Positions 18,339 to 27,026 of a stretch of 64,000 nt of DNA are shown here, piece after piece. The DNA comes from Nostoc sp. UHCC 0302 (lineage in GTDB: Bacteria > Cyanobacteriota > Cyanobacteriia > Cyanobacteriales > Nostocaceae). The translations under genes and the position numbers were made by a program. The stretch spans positions 3,752,501 to 3,816,500 of the forward strand of contig NZ_CP151099.1 of the NCBI RefSeq assembly GCF_038096175.1, written 5' to 3'. Position 1 is the stretch's first letter. The number at the start of each line of letters is the position of its first letter. The notes under the pieces were generated by a model that worked only from the letters and a program-made list of their open reading frames with translations, was not told where the DNA came from and made no database searches.

Positions 18339-18646
18339 ATTATAGGGTTTTCCTCTCTAATCTCTACTTCTGGTATTTTGATTTTCCCACGGTAGGGTTA
18401 TCGGCAGAATCAGACTGATACTAAGTTAGTTGTAGTGGAAAGTATAACTTCGTAATCTTTAATTGATATTTGGTAAGTTTTCGGTTATCTACCCATGTTT
18501 TTTATGAGGACAATACTGATATACGGTGCAAATATTATGCTTTTTCATCCGTGAATATTTAAAAATTAGGCATGAGACATGGGGCATTGGGCATTTGCTA
18601 TTTCTCCCTTGTCTCCCTTATCTCCCTCGTTTTTCTCCTCTTTCCT
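18339..18646. other. Intergenic region between dxs and the SLH gene
   Basis: About 300 bp with no supported gene. It holds the presumed dxs promoter region and, from about 18570 to 18650, a purine/pyrimidine low-complexity filler (GGGGCATTGGGCATTTG, then CTCCCTTGTCTCCCTTATCTC) of the dispersed intergenic kind. Two open frames running through it are filler translations. Confidence 0.5.
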
Positions 18647-19327
18647 CTAAGGAGATTCAGGGCTATTTGGAATACTGGGAACTTCTGGGGTATCTGGTTG
18701 TCGTTGTTGTCGTTGCAAATATTTACTCAATACATAAGCCATGTCTCCCCTTGTCATCGGGCGTAATGGGGAAATATTGCCTTGGGTATCTGTATTAATA
18801 AATCCCTCCGTAACTACTGTGGCGATCGCTTTTCTTGCCCAAGTTGGGATAGACTTTTCATCTGGATGTGAAACCAAAATTTCATTAACAGCGTCATCAG
18901 AAAACTGAAATACACCATAAGCCTGGGCAAAAATTGCCAAAGCTTCTGCCCGTGTCACCTTTTGGTTCGGGAAAAATGCATTACCACGATAGCCTTTCAT
19001 AATATCAGTTTTTAAGACTGTCTGAATATCGTTAAATGCCCAATTAGTAGAAGAAACATCGGGAATTACGACATTCTCTTTGCTAGCAACTTGTCTTTTA
19101 TCCAATCGAAATACCTTTACCATAATTGAGGCTAATTCTGCTCGACTAAGTAACCTTTCTGGATAAAACTGACCATCTGAAAAATTTGTCATCCATTTGG
19201 CAGTAACTACCTGTTGAATAGAGCCAGATGAATCTCCAGCAGCAGGTTCTGGCACTTGAGCCTGAACAATTGCTGGCCAGTTTTGTAGTAGTGCTACTAA
19301 CGAAAAAACAATCGATATCTGACGCAT
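18647..19327 (-). CDS. Secreted S-layer homology (SLH) domain protein
   Basis: The 226-residue product has a cleavable-type signal (MRQISIVFSLVALL, site near VQAQ) and two to three SLH modules: FYPERLLSRAELASIMVKVF, YRGNAFFPNQKVTRAEALAIFAQ (split by the usual TNWAFNDIQ segment) and ISPLRPMTRGDMAYVLSKYLQ. SLH domains bind peptidoglycan-linked polymers and anchor envelope proteins. The typical porin barrel of cyanobacterial SLH porins is missing; the C-terminus is a short Gln/Pro tail. I chose ATG 19327 instead of GTG 19339. Role beyond wall binding unknown. Confidence 0.8.
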   Translation of the reverse strand: MRQISIVFSLVALLQNWPAIVQAQVPEPAAGDSSGSIQQVVTAKWMTNFSDGQFYPERLLSRAELASIMVKVFRLDKRQVASKENVVIPDVSSTNWAFNDIQTVLKTDIMKGYRGNAFFPNQKVTRAEALAIFAQAYGVFQFSDDAVNEILVSHPDEKSIPTWARKAIATVVTEGFINTDTQGNISPLRPMTRGDMAYVLSKYLQRQQRQPDTPEVPSIPNSPESP

Positions 19328-19584
19328 CACTGTAATCACTGTTAACTGCTACTAGGAATTAAAAAAACTGCGCTAACCGCAGGTAACGCTTTTCTTTTAC
19401 CTTGAGTGACGAATTTCATCTTAACAATGTTGCTTGCTGAAGTAGCTCGTTGTAGCTGAAACTCTTTACGTATATATACTGTCATAAGCTAATAATTTTT
19501 GAGTATTATTGATTACTAGTTTGATTAAGCGATCGCTGCTCTTGCTGCTTTTAAATTTTCCTGTACAACGCATATTTAAGTTCT

Positions 19585-19636
19585 TTGACAAAATCAGTAA
19601 CGAAGTGTTAACTTTATATATAACGAATGTTCGATA
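19585..19636 (+). promoter_or_regulatory. Possible promoter and operator upstream of the TetR gene
   Basis: TTGACA (19585–19590) lies upstream of a T/A-rich stretch, but no good -10 is found at 17 nt. Two direct copies of TAACGAA (19598–19604 and 19621–19627) are 23 bp apart. The second is part of an imperfect palindrome TAACGAAT-GTTCGATA (19621–19636). TetR regulators commonly bind such palindromes in front of their own gene, so this is a candidate autoregulatory operator. Inference only. Confidence 0.35.
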
Positions 19637-19647
19637 AAAAAGGAGAT

Positions 19648-20259
19648 ATGCCCAAAATTGTTGACCATGAGCAATACCGTAGAGAAATGCTAAGCAAGTG
19701 TTTCGATTTATTTGCTGACAAAGGCTATGCTGCCGTCACAATGCGCGAAATTGCTCAAGGCTTAGAGGTATCTACTGGTACGCTGTATCACTACTTTCCT
19801 AGCAAGAAAGCTCTATTTGAACAATTTGTTGAAGAACTCAATCAGCAAGAGATGTCAATGGCAATAGCAGAGTTAGAAGGAACAGAAACTTTGCAAGCAG
19901 CGATGGAAGCTTTAGGGCGATATCTTTCGAAGAACGAAGACTATTACATTAAATTGACTTATATTCTGGTTGATTTTTCTCAACATCAAGACTCAAAAGA
20001 AATGTGGAGCAGTGCAATGTTTAAGCGAATTGATCAGCGCTGTCGCCAAGCTATGAAAGATTTTTTAGGCATTCAAGATGACGCTCTTGCCTCATTCATA
20101 TTGTGCTTAATTGATGGCTTAATTCTCGAAAGGCTATGGGGTAATGAAAAAATTTCTTTTGCTGAGCAATGTACTCTATTAGGCAAGATGTTAACAGCAT
20201 ATTTACAGGAAAATCCTGCTAAAAAATTGTATGAAAATAAACTAAATAATTTTACATAA
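19648..20259 (+). CDS. TetR/AcrR-family transcriptional regulator
   Basis: The 203-residue protein has an N-terminal TetR helix-turn-helix: FDLFADKGYAAVTMREIAQ followed by LEVSTGTLYHYFPSKKALF, the canonical recognition helix. The C-terminal ligand-binding half is diverged. It precedes a membrane-fusion/ABC exporter operon on the same strand, the classical position of a local repressor that responds to an exported compound. ATG 19648 gives the usual start MPKIVDHEQYRRE; ATG 19627, seven codons upstream, overlaps a palindrome and is less likely, although the AGGAG before 19648 is very close (2 nt). Confidence 0.87.
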   Translation: MPKIVDHEQYRREMLSKCFDLFADKGYAAVTMREIAQGLEVSTGTLYHYFPSKKALFEQFVEELNQQEMSMAIAELEGTETLQAAMEALGRYLSKNEDYYIKLTYILVDFSQHQDSKEMWSSAMFKRIDQRCRQAMKDFLGIQDDALASFILCLIDGLILERLWGNEKISFAEQCTLLGKMLTAYLQENPAKKLYENKLNNFT

Positions 20260-20407
20260 GTAAATTGAAAATACTTGAGCGCTAAAGCGCCAAATACGAA
20301 CTTTAACTTATTTAAGTCTACCTATTTTTACGCTAAGCATAAGTATTAAAACATACTTATTTATCTAAATCAAAAAGAGAAATTTAAATTTTATAGAGGT
20401 TATAAAA

Positions 20408-21694
20408 ATGTCACAAAGGCTGATATTCAAACCTGCAAAGAAAGGATTGATTGCATTAGTAATTGCTGCTACTGCGATCACAGGTGGAATTGTTGTGTAT
20501 GGAATTTCACAGTTTGGGCAAATTAGTCAGCCTGCCTCATCTCAACCAGCAACCACGCCAAGCATTCCAAAAGTGACAGCTTTGGGACGACTAGAACCAG
20601 AAGCTGAGGTAATTAGCCTGTTTGCACCATTGGCTTTAGATGGCGATCGCATAGCTCAAATTTTAGTCAAAGAGGGCGATCGCGTCAAAGCCGGACAAAT
20701 AGTGGCGATTTTAGATTCCCGCGCACGTTTACGAACTGCTGTAATCCAAGCCGAAAAACAAGTCAAAGTTGCTCAAGCGAAATTAAATCAGGTAAAAGCA
20801 GGAGCCAAAACTGGCGAGATTCAAGCACAGAAAGCGAGTGTTGAACGCCTGCAAGCCCAATCTATAGGAGATAAAACAGCTCAACAAGAAGCGATCGCTC
20901 GAATAGAGGCACAGTGGCAAGGAGACAGAATAGCTCAACAGGCAACAATTAGGAAGCTGGAAGCAGAAGTCAACAACGCCCAAGCCGAATATCGACGTTA
21001 TCAGCAGCTGTACTCAGAAGGAGCAATTTCTAGTTCTGCTTATGACAGTAAACGCTTGAGCGTAGACACTACTCAAGAGCAACTAGGTGAAGCCAAAGCA
21101 GTTCTCAACCGGATTAATTCCACAGCTAGCCGACAACTAGCCGAAGCAAAAGTAGCGCTCAAGCGGATTAACGCCACTGGTAACAAGCAAGTCAACGAAG
21201 CCCAAGCCACACTTACCAGCATTGAAGAAGTCCGACCGGTAGATGTGCAAGCCGCCCAGACAGAAGTTGAAAATGCGATCGCCACACTCAAACACGCCCA
21301 AACCGAGTTAGTAGGAGCTGACATCAAATCACCAATGACGGGTCAAATCATCAAAATTCATACACGAGTCGGAGAAAAAATTAGTAGTAGCGGTATTGCA
21401 GACTTAGGTCAAACCGAGCAAATGATAGCGGTAGCAGAAGTTTATCAAACCGATATTAATAAAGTAAAACTGGGACAAAAAGCAGTAGTTACCAGTCAAG
21501 CCTTTCCTGGCGAACTGCGAGGAACTGTATCCCAAATAGGCTTACAGGTAAACCGACAAAACGTATTTAGCAACGAACCAGGAGAGAACCTTGACCGCCG
21601 AGTGATTGAAGTCAAAATTCGTCTTAATCCTGAAGATAGTAAAAAAGTTGCAGGTTTAACTAACTTGCAAGTGCAAACAGCAATTGAATTGTAA
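20408..21694 (+). CDS. devB: DevB-like membrane fusion protein of an ABC exporter
   Basis: This 428-residue periplasmic adaptor (HlyD family) has one N-terminal membrane helix (LIALVIAATAITGGIVVYG), a lipoyl half-motif (VTALGRLEPEAEVISL), a long coiled-coil hairpin (about residues 115–290; AEKQVKVAQAKLNQVKAG, EAKVALKRINATGNKQ), the second lipoyl half (GADIKSPMTGQIIKIHTRVGE) and a beta-barrel. In Anabaena, DevB with DevC, DevA and TolC exports heterocyst glycolipids; related paralogues are common. It is first in the operon with the DUF2834, DevC and DevA genes and follows the TetR gene by 148 bp. Whether this copy serves heterocysts is not decided by the sequence. Confidence 0.88.
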   Translation: MSQRLIFKPAKKGLIALVIAATAITGGIVVYGISQFGQISQPASSQPATTPSIPKVTALGRLEPEAEVISLFAPLALDGDRIAQILVKEGDRVKAGQIVAILDSRARLRTAVIQAEKQVKVAQAKLNQVKAGAKTGEIQAQKASVERLQAQSIGDKTAQQEAIARIEAQWQGDRIAQQATIRKLEAEVNNAQAEYRRYQQLYSEGAISSSAYDSKRLSVDTTQEQLGEAKAVLNRINSTASRQLAEAKVALKRINATGNKQVNEAQATLTSIEEVRPVDVQAAQTEVENAIATLKHAQTELVGADIKSPMTGQIIKIHTRVGEKISSSGIADLGQTEQMIAVAEVYQTDINKVKLGQKAVVTSQAFPGELRGTVSQIGLQVNRQNVFSNEPGENLDRRVIEVKIRLNPEDSKKVAGLTNLQVQTAIEL

Positions 21695-21738
21695 AGTCGT
21701 TGTTGTGAATATTCAGTATAAAATCAGGAAATTTTATC

Positions 21739-22074
21739 ATGCTGAAAGTTCTATATTTTCTACTTTGCATCCTGGGAACAATTTTACCTTACTCACAGTT
21801 TTTGCCATTTTTCCTAGAGTCTGGTCTTGATATTCAGCTTTTTTTTGAGCAGCTATTTGCTAATAAAATTTCTGGTTTTTTCGGCATGGATGTGATTGTC
21901 TCATCCATAACTCTTGGGGTGTTTGTATTCTGGGAAGGCACACGCCTAAAAATGCAAAATCTCTGGGTTTATATTGCTTCTAATCTTTTGGTTGGGGTTT
22001 CCCTTGGCCTGCCCTTATTTCTATTAATGCGACAGTATCAACTTGAACAACAGACTGACACTGTGAGATTTTAA
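21739..22074 (+). CDS. DUF2834 small membrane protein
   Basis: The 111-residue protein has three hydrophobic segments (about residues 3–25, 48–68 and 77–99) and the DUF2834 pattern: an N-terminal LYFLLCILGTILPYSQF, GFFGMDVIVSSITLGVFVFWEG in the middle and a Gly/Leu-rich last helix. The family has no known biochemical role. It is inserted between the adaptor and permease genes of the exporter operon, with 44 bp before and 28 bp after it, so it is probably co-transcribed and may be an accessory subunit. It is not part of the standard devBCA set. Confidence 0.8.
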   Translation: MLKVLYFLLCILGTILPYSQFLPFFLESGLDIQLFFEQLFANKISGFFGMDVIVSSITLGVFVFWEGTRLKMQNLWVYIASNLLVGVSLGLPLFLLMRQYQLEQQTDTVRF

Positions 22075-22102
22075 CCTACTTTGATATTAAGGCTGTTGGA
22101 AG

Positions 22103-23269
22103 ATGTTTTCTAAACCATTCCGCAAAACGCCGCTAGCATGGCGGCAGCTAATGAAAGAAAAAACCCGCCTAGTAGTTGCAGTTGCGGGGATAGCCTTTGC
22201 AGATATGCTGATGTTTATTCAACTGGGGTTTGAAAGTGCGCTGTTTGATGCGTCTGTGAAACCTCATCGAACTTTACAAGCAGATTTAGTCTTGATTAAT
22301 CCTCAATTTCAAACTCTATTTGCGGTAAAAAACTTTGCTAGAGAGCGACTTTACCAAACACTGGGTTATGAAGGAGTTCAATCTGTCAGTTCACTATATA
22401 TTGGTACTGGACAGTGGCGGAACCCCGAAACGCGTCTCGAACGATCTATTTTAGTTTGGGGTATCGAGCCAACAAAACCTGCATTCACGCTTCCCGAAGT
22501 TAAAAACAATCAGGATTACCTCAAACAGTTGAATCAAGTTTTATTTGATCAAGCAGGACGACCGGAATATGGGGCGGTTGCGGATATCTTTAAAAAAACA
22601 GGTAACCTTGAGACAGAACTGAATAACAAAGCCATCAGCGTTAAAGGTTTGTTTACTAGTGGTGCTTCCTTTGCTGCTGATGGGAATGTCATTACCAGTG
22701 AATCTACGTTTTTACAACTATTTCCACAGCGTCAACCCGATCGCATCGAAGTTGGGTTAATTACTCTTAAACCCGGTGTTGATGCTGAAAAAGTACAATC
22801 CCAACTTGTCGCAGGACTACCCAAAGATGTCAAAGTCTTAACTCCAGAAGGGTTTGCCAAAATCGAAAAGCAATACTGGGAATCTGGGACTGGTATTGGT
22901 TTCATTTTTGGTTTAGGTACAGCAGTCGGTTTCATTGTCGGCATCGTCATTGTTTACCAGATTCTGTATTCTGATGTTTCCGATCACCTGCCAGAATACG
23001 CCACTCTCAAAGCAATGGGTTACACCGATACATATCTTCTCAAAGTACTAATTCAAGAAGCATTGCTGCTAGCTGTCTTAGGTTTTCTCCCCGGATTTAT
23101 TCTTTCTTTTGGATTGTATCAAGTTACCTATGCTGCTACCATGCTGCCTATTTTCATGAAGTTGGAGAGGGCGATAACTGTCTGGATTATGACCGTTATT
23201 ATGTGTAGCTTTTCTGGAGCGATCGCCATGCGAAAACTCCGACAAGCTGACCCCGCAGACGTTTTCTAG
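22103..23269 (+). CDS. devC: DevC-like ABC exporter permease
   Basis: This 388-residue permease of the MacB/FtsX type has an N-terminal helix (TRLVVAVAGIAFADMLMFI), a large extracytoplasmic domain (about residues 45–275) and three C-terminal helices (GIGFIFGLGTAVGFIVGIVI; LLLAVLGFLPGFILSFG; ITVWIMTVIMCSFSGAIA). The cytoplasmic ending MRKLRQADPADVF is the DevC family hallmark. It would work with the DevA-like ATPase and the DevB-like adaptor encoded in the same operon. Confidence 0.9.
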   Translation: MFSKPFRKTPLAWRQLMKEKTRLVVAVAGIAFADMLMFIQLGFESALFDASVKPHRTLQADLVLINPQFQTLFAVKNFARERLYQTLGYEGVQSVSSLYIGTGQWRNPETRLERSILVWGIEPTKPAFTLPEVKNNQDYLKQLNQVLFDQAGRPEYGAVADIFKKTGNLETELNNKAISVKGLFTSGASFAADGNVITSESTFLQLFPQRQPDRIEVGLITLKPGVDAEKVQSQLVAGLPKDVKVLTPEGFAKIEKQYWESGTGIGFIFGLGTAVGFIVGIVIVYQILYSDVSDHLPEYATLKAMGYTDTYLLKVLIQEALLLAVLGFLPGFILSFGLYQVTYAATMLPIFMKLERAITVWIMTVIMCSFSGAIAMRKLRQADPADVF

Positions 23270-23279
23270 TACAAGAATT

Positions 23280-23395
23280 CAGTAATTGTAGAGACGCGCG
23301 ATTCATCGATTCAGGAGTTGTAGAGACGCGATTCATCGCGTCTGTATAAGAGTCAGCAGACGCGATTCATCGCGTCTGTACAAGAGTCAGGAATA
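23280..23395. repeat. Repeat cluster GTAGAGACGCGATTCATCGCGTCTG between devC and devA
   Basis: Three near-copies of the palindromic module AGACGCGATTCATCGCGTCT, each able to fold into a hairpin, are separated by AAGAGTCAG-type linkers. The same module occurs at about 12093–12163, 29050–29070, 40697–40715 and 59627–59650. Located inside an operon (134-bp gap between devC and devA), the hairpins may affect transcript processing. Confidence 0.7.
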
Positions 23396-23403
23396 AAAAT
23401 TTT

Positions 23404-24147
23404 ATGTTGGAAAACTCATTATCAGTAAATTCTAATTCTTCAGTCGCTACTTTATCCCCAGTAATTTCTATCAGTAACGTTAACCACTACTTTGGTGCAG
23501 GTTCGTTGCAAAAACAAGTCTTATTTGATATTAATTTGGAGATTAACAGCGGTGAAATCGTAATTATGACTGGCCCCTCTGGGTCAGGAAAAACTACCCT
23601 GTTAACCCTGATGGGTGGACTACGTTCAGCCCAAGAAGGTAGTTTAAAAATCTTAGGACAGGAAATTTGCGGCGCTAATAAGCAGCAATTAACTAAACTT
23701 CGCCGTCAGATTGGATATATTTTCCAGGCACATAACCTGATGACTTTTTTAACAGCCAAAGAAAATGTCCGAATGTCCATAGAATTGCACGACGAGTTTC
23801 TCAATGAAGATATCGACGCCAAAGCGATCGCCATATTAGAAACTGTTGGTTTGAGCGATCGGGTTAATTACTACCCAGAAAATTTATCAGGAGGTCAAAA
23901 GCAACGAGTAGCGATCGCGCGGGCTTTAGTTAGCCATCCCAAAATTGTTTTAGCAGATGAACCCACCGCCGCACTCGATAAAAAATCAGGACGCGATGTC
24001 GTAGAACTGATGCAGAAACTCGCTAAAGAGCAAGGTTGTACAATTTTGTTAGTCACCCATGACAACCGGATTCTTGATATAGCTGATCGCATCATTTATA
24101 TGGAAGATGGTCAACTCAAAACCGACAGTATCAACTTAGTACCTTAA
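23404..24147 (+). CDS. devA: DevA-like ABC exporter ATPase
   Basis: This 247-residue ATPase of the MacB/LolD type has Walker A GPSGSGKTTL, Q-loop FQAHNLMTFLTA, signature NLSGGQKQRVAIARAL, Walker B VLADEPTAALD and the switch His in LLVTHDNRILD. It powers the DevC-like permease. A 40-residue N-terminal extension precedes the core beta-strand (NVNHYFGAGSLQKQVLFDI), usual for DevA. Last gene of the TetR-linked operon, separated from devC by a repeat cluster. Confidence 0.91.
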   Translation: MLENSLSVNSNSSVATLSPVISISNVNHYFGAGSLQKQVLFDINLEINSGEIVIMTGPSGSGKTTLLTLMGGLRSAQEGSLKILGQEICGANKQQLTKLRRQIGYIFQAHNLMTFLTAKENVRMSIELHDEFLNEDIDAKAIAILETVGLSDRVNYYPENLSGGQKQRVAIARALVSHPKIVLADEPTAALDKKSGRDVVELMQKLAKEQGCTILLVTHDNRILDIADRIIYMEDGQLKTDSINLVP

Positions 24148-24273
24148 CAACAGGACTTACGCAAAATTTCTCTGCTATCTTCTATGTCCTTTAATAAGAG
24201 CAAGTAAACTGCAAAATGGACGTAACTTTGGGTTATGTTCATTTTATATAAGTTTTATGGAGCAGTTTTAGGA

Positions 24274-24984
24274 ATGACCCAAGCAGCAGATCCCGTAAAG
24301 TTGATGAAGCAAGAAGTAGGCAAAGCAGCCGCTGCCTTAGTAAAATCTGGTTCGATTGTCGGGTTGGGTACGGGGTCAACCACAGCTTATACAATACAAT
24401 TTTTGGGCGATCGCCTCAAGTCTGGCGAACTCAAAGATATCATTGGCATTCCTACCTCGTTTCAGTCAGAAGTTTTGGCGAAGCAGTACGGTGTTCCTTT
24501 GGCAACTTTAGATGCGATCGACCACATTGATATCGCTATTGATGGGGCAGATGAAGTCGATCCGCAGAAGAACTTGATTAAAGGTGGCGGTGCAGCGCAC
24601 ACCCGCGAAAAAGTTGTAGATTACCTAGCAAATCAGTTCATTGTCGTAGTGGATAGCGGTAAGTTAGTAGACCGATTAGGTTCTAGTTTTGCCGTACCTG
24701 TGGAAGTGATTCCAATGGCAATTACCCCTGTGACCAATGCAATTGTGAAACTTGGTGGCAAACCGGAACTCCGCATGGGTGTGAAAAAAGCTGGCCCAGT
24801 CATCACCGACCAAGGTAACTTTGTATTGGATGTCAGATTTGACTCGATTGAAGATCCAGCTAACCTAGAAAAAACACTGAATAACATTCCCGGCGTTTTG
24901 GAAAACGGTATCTTCGTCAACTGTGTCGATTTAGTTTTAATTGGCGAAGTCAAAGATGGTCAGCCACTAGTACGGCAGATTTAA
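24274..24984 (+). CDS. rpiA: Ribose-5-phosphate isomerase A
   Basis: Interconverts ribose-5-phosphate and ribulose-5-phosphate in the Calvin cycle and pentose phosphate pathway. The 236-residue product shows the RpiA blocks [36 protein letters not shown] (with catalytic Asp), [12 protein letters not shown] and [11 protein letters not shown]. The open frame extends 13 codons further upstream (24235), but [15 protein letters not shown] is the start usual in relatives, so I use ATG 24274. Monocistronic. Confidence 0.94.
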   Translation: MTQAADPVKLMKQEVGKAAAALVKSGSIVGLGTGSTTAYTIQFLGDRLKSGELKDIIGIPTSFQSEVLAKQYGVPLATLDAIDHIDIAIDGADEVDPQKNLIKGGGAAHTREKVVDYLANQFIVVVDSGKLVDRLGSSFAVPVEVIPMAITPVTNAIVKLGGKPELRMGVKKAGPVITDQGNFVLDVRFDSIEDPANLEKTLNNIPGVLENGIFVNCVDLVLIGEVKDGQPLVRQI

Positions 24985-25031
24985 GGGATTGGGCAGAGGA
25001 CAGTTGAAAGTGGGCAGGGGAGTAGAGTTAT

Positions 25032-25184
25032 GAGTTTCGTCCACGAGTATCAAAGACTCATCCACGAGTATCAAAGACTCGTCTCCGAGTATCAAAGGCT
25101 CGTTCACGAGTATCAAAGGCTCGTTCACGAGTATCAAAGACTCGTCGCCGAGTATTAAAGACTCATCCGCGAGTATCAAAGACC
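25032..25184. repeat. 21-bp tandem repeat array (6 full and 2 partial copies)
   Basis: Units of 21 bp start at 25045, 25066, 25087, 25108, 25129 and 25150, with partial units at 25032 and 25171. The consensus is GAGTATCAAAGACTCATCCA plus C. Each unit has the dyad GAGT-N7-ACTC (GGCTC in some copies). An isolated unit start with the same right-hand flank occurs at about 43926. Sequence differs from the 12827–12970 array but the period is the same. The open frame across it (ESLIL repeats) is an artefact of the period. Confidence 0.9.
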
Positions 25185-25227
25185 ATTGTTGGATTACAAA
25201 ATATATCTCCCCTGCCCCCTACCCCTC

Positions 25228-25294
25228 GGTCACTGAGCGTAGCCGTAAAGCCTGCGGCATAGCCACGCTTAGGGCGCAGCCTCTCGTAGAGAAG
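25228..25294. repeat. Dispersed repeat, copy 1 (inverted copy at 40542–40608)
   Basis: This roughly 65-bp module contains GTAAAGCCTGCGGCATAGC and CTTAGGGCGCAGCCTCTCG. The reverse complement, with a few substitutions, lies at 40542–40608. Both copies are intergenic and next to GGGG/CCCC-type filler. Confidence 0.75.
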
Positions 25295-25304
25295 TGCTAC
25301 CCTC

Positions 25305-26855
25305 CTACTCCCTACTCCCTTGAGCCTGCAAACTCGCTTGCAACCCTAACAAAGAAGCTGCATTATTAGGATACTTTTTTAAATCGGCACGAAAGACTTT
25401 CTCTGCTTGCGTATAGTCACCTTTCGCTAAAAGTACACCACCTAATGATTCCTGTGTGGGCAAGTACCAGTCTGGTGGTTCTATGTAATCCAGAGTATCT
25501 TCTACTGCTACTGCTTTTTCTAGCAATTTAATCGCAGATTCATAATCATGCTTGGCTGTGGCAATTTTAGCGTCTAAAACTTGTGTAGCAATGTCTAAAA
25601 TCCGGCTGGCAGGACTCATGCCAATAGTTGCTTGAGGAGAAATTGCCTGTTTGGCAGCTAGCAATGCTTGGCTTTCACCTGTTGCGTCTTCAAGTTTACC
25701 AGTGGCAGCGTTTGCCATGCCGCGAGCAAAATGCCAGAGTGCTGTAGTTGTGGACAGTTTAGCATCGGGAGCAGGAGTCTTTAAAATGGCATCCCAATCG
25801 CCAAAGCGTATCTGAATCAGCATTTTGTTGCCCAGGAATCCCTCAAGCATTGGCTCATACGGGTCAATAGCGATAATATTTGCAATTAATGTATCTGCGG
25901 CTTTAAGAGCATCTTGGTATCTTCCTGCCATGCTGCTTGCCACCATGAGAAAATGCACGTTGTGATTGTAGTACATCATGGGGTAAGTGCCTTGGACATG
26001 ATATTTTTTGATGTAGGCATCATCTTGAGCGATCGCCTGCTGATTAGCCTGCATTGCTTCTAGATAATCTCCTACACGAAAATAAATGTGCGAAGGCATA
26101 TGTACCAAGTGTCCCGCTGCTGGAGCCAGATTTCCCAGCCGTCTGGCACTCTCAAGGGCGCGTCCTGGAGAAAGTGAGGCTTCCACTGCATGGATATAGT
26201 AGTGATTGGCTCCCGTATGGTTCGGGTTGCGTTTAAGTACTGATTCTAAAACAGCCACAATCTCTTCTGTATCTGGTTGTGGTTTGCCGTCTTTCGTCCA
26301 ATGTTGCCAGGGGTGCAAATCCATCAAGCTTTCAGCGTAAAGTGTTGCTGCATCCAAATCATCGGGATAGCGCTTGACTAATGCTGCCATCGCCTTGGTG
26401 TAGTCCACCGCCAATTGATGTAAATCTGCATCGGCATCTTGGGAGTAACGGTTAGCTAAGGCAGCAATGTAATCTTGTTCCTGCGTAGATGCTTGGGTGG
26501 ATAGTGCCAGCGCTTGCTGTATTGCTTGGTAAGCAGCTCGTTCTCGGTTGATATCTACATCTAAGTTAATATTAGGCCCCAAAGCTAAAGCAATACCCCA
26601 ATATGCGATCGCTAAATGAGGATCAAGTTTAGCAGCATATTCAAAAGAACGCACCGCTTCATCATGATTGAAAGCGTAAATCAAACTTAAACCCTGATCA
26701 AAAAACTGTTGTGCTTGGGGATTAGCAGTAGAAACTGGATGGTGGATTGTCCCAAGTCCAGCTATCAAAGTATAGGGCTGTCTTGCTTGAGCGATCGCTG
26801 TGCTGGGAGTGCTCAGTGATAGTATTAGCACCCAAACTATAAACCAGTACTTCAT
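25305..26855 (-). CDS. Exported TPR-repeat protein, function unknown
   Basis: The 516-residue protein has a signal peptide (MKYWFIVWVLILSLSTPSTA, cleavage near AIAQA) and a series of helical TPR-type repeats: residues 47–110 (FFDQGLSLIYAFNHDEAVRS), a region with HYYIHAVEASLSPGRALESA and HLVHMPSHIYFRVGDYLEAM (about 220–275), and C-terminal units ending KGDYTQAEKVFRADLKKYPN. The conserved His-rich HMPSHIYF motif is typical of this bacterial family but its role is not established. It probably acts in the periplasm. It ends within repeat-rich DNA and has no operon partner. Confidence 0.75.
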   Translation of the reverse strand: MKYWFIVWVLILSLSTPSTAIAQARQPYTLIAGLGTIHHPVSTANPQAQQFFDQGLSLIYAFNHDEAVRSFEYAAKLDPHLAIAYWGIALALGPNINLDVDINRERAAYQAIQQALALSTQASTQEQDYIAALANRYSQDADADLHQLAVDYTKAMAALVKRYPDDLDAATLYAESLMDLHPWQHWTKDGKPQPDTEEIVAVLESVLKRNPNHTGANHYYIHAVEASLSPGRALESARRLGNLAPAAGHLVHMPSHIYFRVGDYLEAMQANQQAIAQDDAYIKKYHVQGTYPMMYYNHNVHFLMVASSMAGRYQDALKAADTLIANIIAIDPYEPMLEGFLGNKMLIQIRFGDWDAILKTPAPDAKLSTTTALWHFARGMANAATGKLEDATGESQALLAAKQAISPQATIGMSPASRILDIATQVLDAKIATAKHDYESAIKLLEKAVAVEDTLDYIEPPDWYLPTQESLGGVLLAKGDYTQAEKVFRADLKKYPNNAASLLGLQASLQAQGSRE

Positions 26856-27026
26856 AAAAAAACTCCGAGAAACCGCATTTTATAGCGGATGAAGTAGTTA
26901 AGGAAGGAGACATAATTAAAATGAAGATATTTTGTGGTTTACAGTTTGCGCTATCTTCGCTAAAGTGCAAACTACTAACTTTAATTTATTTATGTCTACC
27001 TACTTAAACCTGTATATTGCTTTCCT

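Noticed and set aside
19585-19613. Sigma-70 promoter with -10 TTAACT for the TetR gene
   Set aside because: The -35 TTGACA is perfect, but at 17-nt spacing the -10 matches poorly; kept only as a low-confidence part of the regulatory feature.
24967-25179. 70-residue repetitive protein (ESLIL repeats)
   Set aside because: Same artefact from the second 21-bp array.
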